Below, piece by piece: positions 59,999 through 64,000 of a DNA stretch of 64,000 nucleotides (positions are counted from its first letter, which is position 1; each line of letters opens with the position of its first letter). The notes beneath the pieces were generated by a model, which saw nothing but the letters and a program-made list of their open reading frames with translations, was not told the DNA's origin and searched no databases. The position numbers were made by a program, and so were the translations under genes. Location of the stretch: positions 59,950-123,949 of the forward strand of contig CAJXRZ010000009.1 of assembly GCA_913060515.1 (NCBI GenBank), in the 5' to 3' direction. Origin of the DNA: an uncultured Pseudomonadota bacterium. GTDB taxonomy: Bacteria; Myxococcota_A; UBA796; CAJQPC01.

Positions 59999-60895
59999 TC
60001 AGACCTCGCAGCTGCTCAAGAAGTAGCTGTAGCTGGTGTCTACTTCGAACTCGATGTACCAGTCGACGCTGGGGTACTCCAACATGCCTTGGCCCAGCTC
60101 GATGTAGTAGCCCTTCTCCTGGCAGTCGAAGAGGTCGATGGCGACCTTGACGAACTCGGGAGAGCCTGTGGCCTCGCCGCACCAATCGTCGGTGAGCAGG
60201 GTCTCGTCGATCACTGCGACCAGGCCGGAAGACAGCTCGCTGCGCCAAGCGTCATCTCCGGCGTTGTACACGTAGACTTGGTCCCAACCGGGGGTGTCAC
60301 ATGCGCTGTTGCTCTCGGCCTTGAGGGTCTCCAAGGCGCTGGTACCGACGTAGTACAGACCGGCCAGCTCTTGCACGGTGGCGATTGGGCGGGCGTCCAT
60401 GATGGAGCTCACGGCGCGGGAGTCCAGACCCAAGGTGTCGTCCAGGTAGGTCTCGCCAGTGTCGTTGCTCAGCGCCAGGACCGAGTTGGCCTCGCCCAGG
60501 GTGAAGGCCACGCCGTCCCAAGTGCCCAGGTAGTCGGCGTCGTCGGTGGGCACAAAGCCCGCGTCCAAGGCGTAGGCCTGGATCTTGTTCATGGCCGAGT
60601 CACCCACGTAGTAGCGGGCATCGAGCTGCTCCATGGTGGTGTAGCTGCGATCGTCGCTGCTTCCCTGAACGGCGTCGTCGCCGTCTCGCCAGTCGATGAT
60701 GGCGCCAGCTGCCCGGCTGTCCAGGGCGACGTCGTCGTCGAGCAGGGCCAGGTCAGTGCCAGCGTCATTGAGGAAGGCCAGCATGCCAATGGCGTCTGCG
60801 CTGCCGTCGGCCACGCGCGCTGCTTGGTCTGCCAGGTCCTGGGGTTGGCGCTGGGTGGCACCGGTGCAGGCGAGCAGAGAGAGCAGAATGGACAT
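59999..60895 (-). CDS. Exported lipoprotein with two helix-hairpin-helix-like repeats
   Basis: 298 residues, short signal MSILLSLLAC. Two repeats of a ComEA-like HhH pattern are visible: LDSRAAGAIIDWRDG with LDARYYVGDSAMNKIQAYA, and LDSRAVSSIMDARP with LAGLYYVGTSALETLKAE. The C-terminal ~90 residues form a Cys-containing beta domain (DWCGEATGSPEFVKVAIDL). HhH repeats usually bind DNA, so surface DNA binding is possible, but this is inference. Confidence 0.65.
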   Translation of the reverse strand: MSILLSLLACTGATQRQPQDLADQAARVADGSADAIGMLAFLNDAGTDLALLDDDVALDSRAAGAIIDWRDGDDAVQGSSDDRSYTTMEQLDARYYVGDSAMNKIQAYALDAGFVPTDDADYLGTWDGVAFTLGEANSVLALSNDTGETYLDDTLGLDSRAVSSIMDARPIATVQELAGLYYVGTSALETLKAESNSACDTPGWDQVYVYNAGDDAWRSELSSGLVAVIDETLLTDDWCGEATGSPEFVKVAIDLFDCQEKGYYIELGQGMLEYPSVDWYIEFEVDTSYSYFLSSCEV

Positions 60896-60962
60896 GGTGA
60901 CCTCGAAGTTGAGGCCCGTATAGCGTGCTTTGCTGCGGTGTCCAGGGGGATCGCGGCCGGCT

Positions 60963-61895
60963 CTATTTGGCCGGGGTCTCGCGCTTCTCTTGATCTTCAG
61001 CTTGCTCAGCTCGCCACTCGCTCTTGACGGTCTCGGCTGTCTTGCGGCTGCCGTCGTGGCTCCATCCGGGCGGACCGAAGACGTAGCGCACCCGCTCCCC
61101 TAGAGAAATGCCGCTCTGTGTGGCGTCTTTTCCGATGCTGATCAGCTCGTGGTAGGCGATGCGCAGCGGGTTGTAGGTGGCGATGTTGTGGGTCAGGCCG
61201 TAGCGCACCGGCTCCTCATCCAGCTCCGGCTGGAAGGTGCCCAGGATGCGGTCCCAGATGATGAAGGTGCCTCCGAAGTTGCAGTCCAGGTAGCGCGGGT
61301 TGGCGCCGTGGTGGGCCCGGTGGTGGGAGGGGGTGTTGAAGAGGAACTCGATGGGCCTGGGCAGCCTGCGGATGACCTCGGTGTGGATCCAGTACTGGTA
61401 GACGAGGTTGATGCCGCCCAGAAAGACGAGCATCACCGGGTGCATGCCCAGGATCAGGACCAAGGGCGCCCGCAGCAGGAAGGCCAGATTCCAGGGCGAG
61501 CTCCACTCTTGGCGGAGCGCAGTGCTCAGGTTGTAGTGCTGGGAGGAATGGTGGGTGACGTGGCCCCACCAGAACCAGCGGCTCTTGTGCGCCAGGTAGT
61601 GGAAGACGTAGTAGCGGGCGTCGTCGAGGATGAAGCCCAGCAGGAACCACTCCCAGCTCCAGCCCCAGTCCATCAGGCGGTAGGGGTACAGGGCCATCAG
61701 CACGGCAAAGCTGACAAAGCCGAACACGATGCCCATGGCCAGGTTGCCGGCGCCCATGGCCAGAGAGGCGGCGGTATCGCGGGTGTCGTAGCGGGCCTTG
61801 CCGGTCCACTTGCCCAGCAGGATCTCCGCGCCCATGCTCAGGATGAAGAAAGGGACGGCCAGGGCGACGATGTCGGGAAGATCAGGCGGCGTCAC
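60963..61895 (-). CDS. Sterol desaturase/fatty-acid hydroxylase family membrane enzyme
   Basis: 310 residues from GTG 61895 (MTPPDLPDIVALAVPFF), which overlaps the upstream gene by 14 bp; ATG 61973 would add residues lacking membrane character. The diiron histidine clusters are FHYLAHKSRWFWWGHVTHHSSQHYN (in parts: HYLAHK, HVTHHSSQH) and HHRAHHGANPRY. Four membrane helices are present. It hydroxylates or desaturates a lipid at the inner membrane. Confidence 0.9.
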   Translation of the reverse strand: MTPPDLPDIVALAVPFFILSMGAEILLGKWTGKARYDTRDTAASLAMGAGNLAMGIVFGFVSFAVLMALYPYRLMDWGWSWEWFLLGFILDDARYYVFHYLAHKSRWFWWGHVTHHSSQHYNLSTALRQEWSSPWNLAFLLRAPLVLILGMHPVMLVFLGGINLVYQYWIHTEVIRRLPRPIEFLFNTPSHHRAHHGANPRYLDCNFGGTFIIWDRILGTFQPELDEEPVRYGLTHNIATYNPLRIAYHELISIGKDATQSGISLGERVRYVFGPPGWSHDGSRKTAETVKSEWRAEQAEDQEKRETPAK

Positions 61896-62283
61896 GCTGA
61901 CCTCGGGCTTGCAACCAGTGTTGTCGTATCTCAGGGGAGGGGACTTGAATCCGCCGACGAGGCCAGGCTGCATCGGCCAGATCCACCTCCAGACCCTCCT
62001 GCCTCTCCTGCAGCGTCCAGCGCTCGACCAGGCGCATGCCCATGAAGCGCTCCATGGCCCAGGCCACGCCCATGCGGCCATCGCGGAGGGTGAACAGGGC
62101 GGTCTGGCCGCTCTGCTCCAGGAGCACTTCCTGGAGCTCGGCGTGGGGATCCAGCTCGGTCAGGTGCGCTCGGATTGACTGCTCGTCCAGGACCAAGCGC
62201 TTGGAGCCGCCGGTGAGGTGCGCGAGCAGGATGGCGAGGGGGACGCCCACACCGACCAACACGCCCAGTACTTCCAGTGGCAT
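61882..62283 (-). CDS. Hypothetical membrane-anchored protein
   Basis: 133 residues from ATG 62283 with an N-terminal helix (LEVLGVLVGVGVPLAILLAH). The rest is soluble (LDEQSIRAHLTELDPHAELQEV, QTALFTLRDGRMGVAWAME). No family recognised. Its stop overlaps the desaturase start, so the two are co-translated and may work together. Confidence 0.6.
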   Translation of the reverse strand: MPLEVLGVLVGVGVPLAILLAHLTGGSKRLVLDEQSIRAHLTELDPHAELQEVLLEQSGQTALFTLRDGRMGVAWAMERFMGMRLVERWTLQERQEGLEVDLADAAWPRRRIQVPSPEIRQHWLQARGQRDAA

Positions 62284-62334
62284 TTCCCAGGCCAGAGGCG
62301 GCTCCTTGTTGGGAAAGTCTACTACCCTGTGTGC

Positions 62335-63396
62335 ATGTTCGCTCTGCTCCTGACCCTTGCCTGCTCCTCGAGCCCGCCCACTACTTGGACGCCTCTGCCG
62401 CCGCCGCTGCCCTACAGCCCTGGAGGCTTCGAGGAGCTGGTGCTGGTGATGGAGAGCCTTCCAAGGCCCGGGGATCCGGCTGCAAAGGACATGGCCGAGC
62501 AGGTGAAGGATGGGGTTGTGCCAACAGATGTTGAGCTCTCCCACCGAGACTTGGGGGTGCTGTTGGCGCTCGATGGGATCCATGCGCCCGTTCCGGCTTT
62601 GGACGACGACTTCATCCCCTGGATGGGGCTTCGGGTTCTTGGGGATGCGGCCATTCTGGAGTCCAGGGTGCACCTGGCCTATGGCGAAGGGCTCTATGCC
62701 TGGGGGGCGCTCGCTCCGGTGCTTGAGATCGCAGGAGACCTGCAAGCAGCCGGGGGTGGCCTGATGCCCTTCTCCATCGGGGCCAATCTGGAGCGCTCGG
62801 TGCTGCTTGAGTTGGAGCGCGTCGTGGCGAGCCCCTATGGCTTGGGTAGAGAAGGGGAGGCGGCCCTCAAGCGCTATCTGCTGGCCCGTCAGGCGGGTCC
62901 CGCGCTGGCACCCTACGCGGTCTCTACCGAGTGCGAGGCCATCCTGGCGATCCTTGAGGAGCCAGCGCTGCATCGGGTCGAATGGGTGTTCTACGATCTA
63001 GAGGCGACCCTGGATCTGCAGTCGAAACAGTGCGAGTTGGAGCTGGCGATGATGGCCAAGCCCTACGGCGAGCGGGTCATGGTGGAGCAGGACTGGCCCT
63101 CGCCATTGATCTGGAATCGAATCGGCATTGACCTGTTGATCGTGTTGGGCACCAGGATGGGCAACATGGGTCAGGTCGAGGGTGAGCTGCAGCTCCAACG
63201 CGCGATGTTGCTCACAGCCCTGGAGCTCCGCCAAGGCCATCGAGGAGCTTGGCCGACCTTCGCAATGCCCACCGATCCCACCACAGCAAAGCCACTGCAG
63301 TGGGACGGCAGCACACTGAAGGGGGGCGCGGGGATCAAGGAGTTGGAGTACTCCCTGACGCCGGCGCCGCCGGTGTGGTCCGCAGTGGAACCCTAG
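62335..63396 (+). CDS. Hypothetical helical lipoprotein
   Basis: 353 residues from ATG 62335, short signal MFALLLTLAC followed by a Pro-rich linker. The body is helical (FEELVLVMESLPRPGDPA, RDLGVLLALDGIHAPVP, GELQLQRAMLLTALELR) and resembles lipoproteins with a TPR-like build. No family recognised. Stops overlap the Spy-like gene. Confidence 0.6.
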   Translation: MFALLLTLACSSSPPTTWTPLPPPLPYSPGGFEELVLVMESLPRPGDPAAKDMAEQVKDGVVPTDVELSHRDLGVLLALDGIHAPVPALDDDFIPWMGLRVLGDAAILESRVHLAYGEGLYAWGALAPVLEIAGDLQAAGGGLMPFSIGANLERSVLLELERVVASPYGLGREGEAALKRYLLARQAGPALAPYAVSTECEAILAILEEPALHRVEWVFYDLEATLDLQSKQCELELAMMAKPYGERVMVEQDWPSPLIWNRIGIDLLIVLGTRMGNMGQVEGELQLQRAMLLTALELRQGHRGAWPTFAMPTDPTTAKPLQWDGSTLKGGAGIKELEYSLTPAPPVWSAVEP

Positions 63397-63845
63397 AAGG
63401 TGAAGGGGCCGGTTCGCATCAAGGTCACGAAGCGCTGACGCTGTTCGGCGTCCAAGACCGCATGCAGGGCTTTCAGACCCTTGGCGGTGTGCTCAATGAC
63501 CCGCTCACTGGCCAGGGCCCGGAGCTTGGTCGCCTTTGTCGCGGCCTCGGAATCGAAGCTCTCTCCGGCCATCGCCTCCGCGAGAAGCTTGCTGGCCCGT
63601 CGCTTGTCGACTTCGGCCTGGGCCTGCTCGGTTCGAAGGTCATCCAGGAACTCTGCCAAGACAGCGGTCTGGGACTCGTCGAGCCCCAAACGGTGAGAGA
63701 GCATGCGGAGGGGACGACGGATGCCAAAGGCGCCCATGGGACCTCCTAGCTTGCCTGCGTGGCGACCACGGGGACCAGAGTGACGGCCGTTGGAGGCGTG
63801 GGGATGCGGGTGGCGACCACGAGGGCCGCATGCATTGGGATGCAT
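63393..63845 (-). CDS. Spy/CpxP-like (periplasmic heavy-metal-sensor type) helical protein with His/Arg/Gly-rich start
   Basis: 150 residues from ATG 63845, preceded by a strong SD (TAGGAG, 8 bp). The first ~40 residues are rich in His, Gly, Pro and Arg (GRHPHPHASNGRH, GPRGRHAGK) with no recognisable signal peptide. The rest is the Spy/CnrX-like helical hairpin: LSHRLGLDESQTAVLAEFL, then KRRASKLLAEAMAG and LKALHAVLDAEQRQRFVTLM. His-rich starts suggest metal binding. It is the last gene of the window, ending before the adapter. Confidence 0.65.
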   Translation of the reverse strand: MHPNACGPRGRHPHPHASNGRHSGPRGRHAGKLGGPMGAFGIRRPLRMLSHRLGLDESQTAVLAEFLDDLRTEQAQAEVDKRRASKLLAEAMAGESFDSEAATKATKLRALASERVIEHTAKGLKALHAVLDAEQRQRFVTLMRTGPFTF

Positions 63846-63958
63846 ATGAAGGACTCCTATCAGCAGGGCTGACGGTGTTCGGCCGGGGCTAATCGCACCC
63901 GGCGCCATTTTATGTTTTGTCTCGGGCAGATCGCTCCGGGACGCAGGAAGTCTATGCA

Positions 63959-64000
63959 CTGTCTCTTATACACATCTGACGCTGCCGACGAAGAGGATAG
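63959..64000. other. Sequencing adapter (Nextera transposase end, i5 index 503), not genomic
   Basis: 63959-63977 is CTGTCTCTTATACACATCT, the Tn5 mosaic end; 63978-63991 is GACGCTGCCGACGA, the read-1 side adapter; 63992-63999 is AGAGGATA, the reverse complement of Nextera i5 index TATCCTCT (503); the last G begins the P5 arm. The biological sequence therefore ends at or before 63958. Confidence 0.97.

Noticed and set aside
59285..61027. A 580-residue plus-strand open frame
   Set aside because: Antisense to cobO and the HhH lipoprotein, which have clear motifs; its sequence is Gly/Val/Leu repeats without a fold.
1..64000. tRNA, rRNA, CRISPR, prophage or complete IS
   Set aside because: Scanning by eye on both strands showed no such structure; small RNAs cannot be excluded without a covariance search.

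Overview
The window reads as one contiguous piece of chromosome from a high-GC Gram-negative bacterium. Tat signals, outer-membrane-type lipoproteins, a beta-barrel, a TonB-type C-terminus, MopE-like metal-binding repeats and FG-GAP lipoproteins together suggest Myxococcota or a related deltaproteobacterial lineage (inference; there is no rRNA or marker gene here). Genes are packed tightly. Many are translationally coupled by 4-bp ATGA/GTGA overlaps, and convergent neighbours often overlap at their stops. I see no tRNA, rRNA, CRISPR array, prophage or complete insertion sequence. The last 42 bases are not genomic: they match a Nextera transposase adapter plus index, so the window ends at the end of a short-read contig.

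Layout. 1-9.5 kb: a partial secreted esterase, a beta-barrel, a GHL10 glycosidase lipoprotein, a GFA enzyme, an ABC-F ATPase, a zinc-ribbon/TonB-C protein and a CIA30-like protein, mixed with decay (two sensor-kinase remnants, a MITE-like element ending in TA, a frameshifted ORF). 9.6-15.9 kb: an intradiol dioxygenase-like lipoprotein, a coupled DUF1801/uracil-DNA glycosylase/DUF808 set, and a propeller sensor kinase with its NarL-type regulator. 15.9-22.9 kb: a six-gene coupled operon (DinB-like, 3-hydroxyanthranilate-dioxygenase-like cupin, MSOX-type oxidase, HisC-like aminotransferase, FOXRED2-like monooxygenase, TauE-type permease) facing a LysR gene that has a palindromic operator. This looks like an uncharacterised small-molecule pathway with its own exporter.

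23-27 kb: small lipoproteins, a Tat-exported FAD oxidoreductase with an inserted Rieske domain, and a membrane protein. 27-37 kb: a large FG-GAP lipoprotein divergent from a five-gene export operon (c-haem propeller lipoprotein, c-haem DUF1549-like protein, small lipoprotein, DUF1501 Tat protein, CotH-kinase lipoprotein). 37-49 kb: egtD and mostly single housekeeping or accessory genes (NUDIX, SRPBCC, LysR, amidohydrolase, YHYH, enoyl-CoA hydratase, DUF2277). 49.5-52.1 kb: a lipoprotein with MopE-like repeats and a convincing olfactomedin domain, coupled to a GH113-like Tat lipoprotein that appears to start with CTG. 52-64 kb: GNAT, OYE, a serine hydrolase, an EamA transporter, DUF427, a class V aminotransferase, hipBA, cobO, a secreted HhH lipoprotein, a sterol desaturase, a lipoprotein and a Spy/CpxP-like protein.

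A window-wide peculiarity is lipoprotein signals so short that the lipobox Cys is residue 8-13, nearly always without a basic residue.
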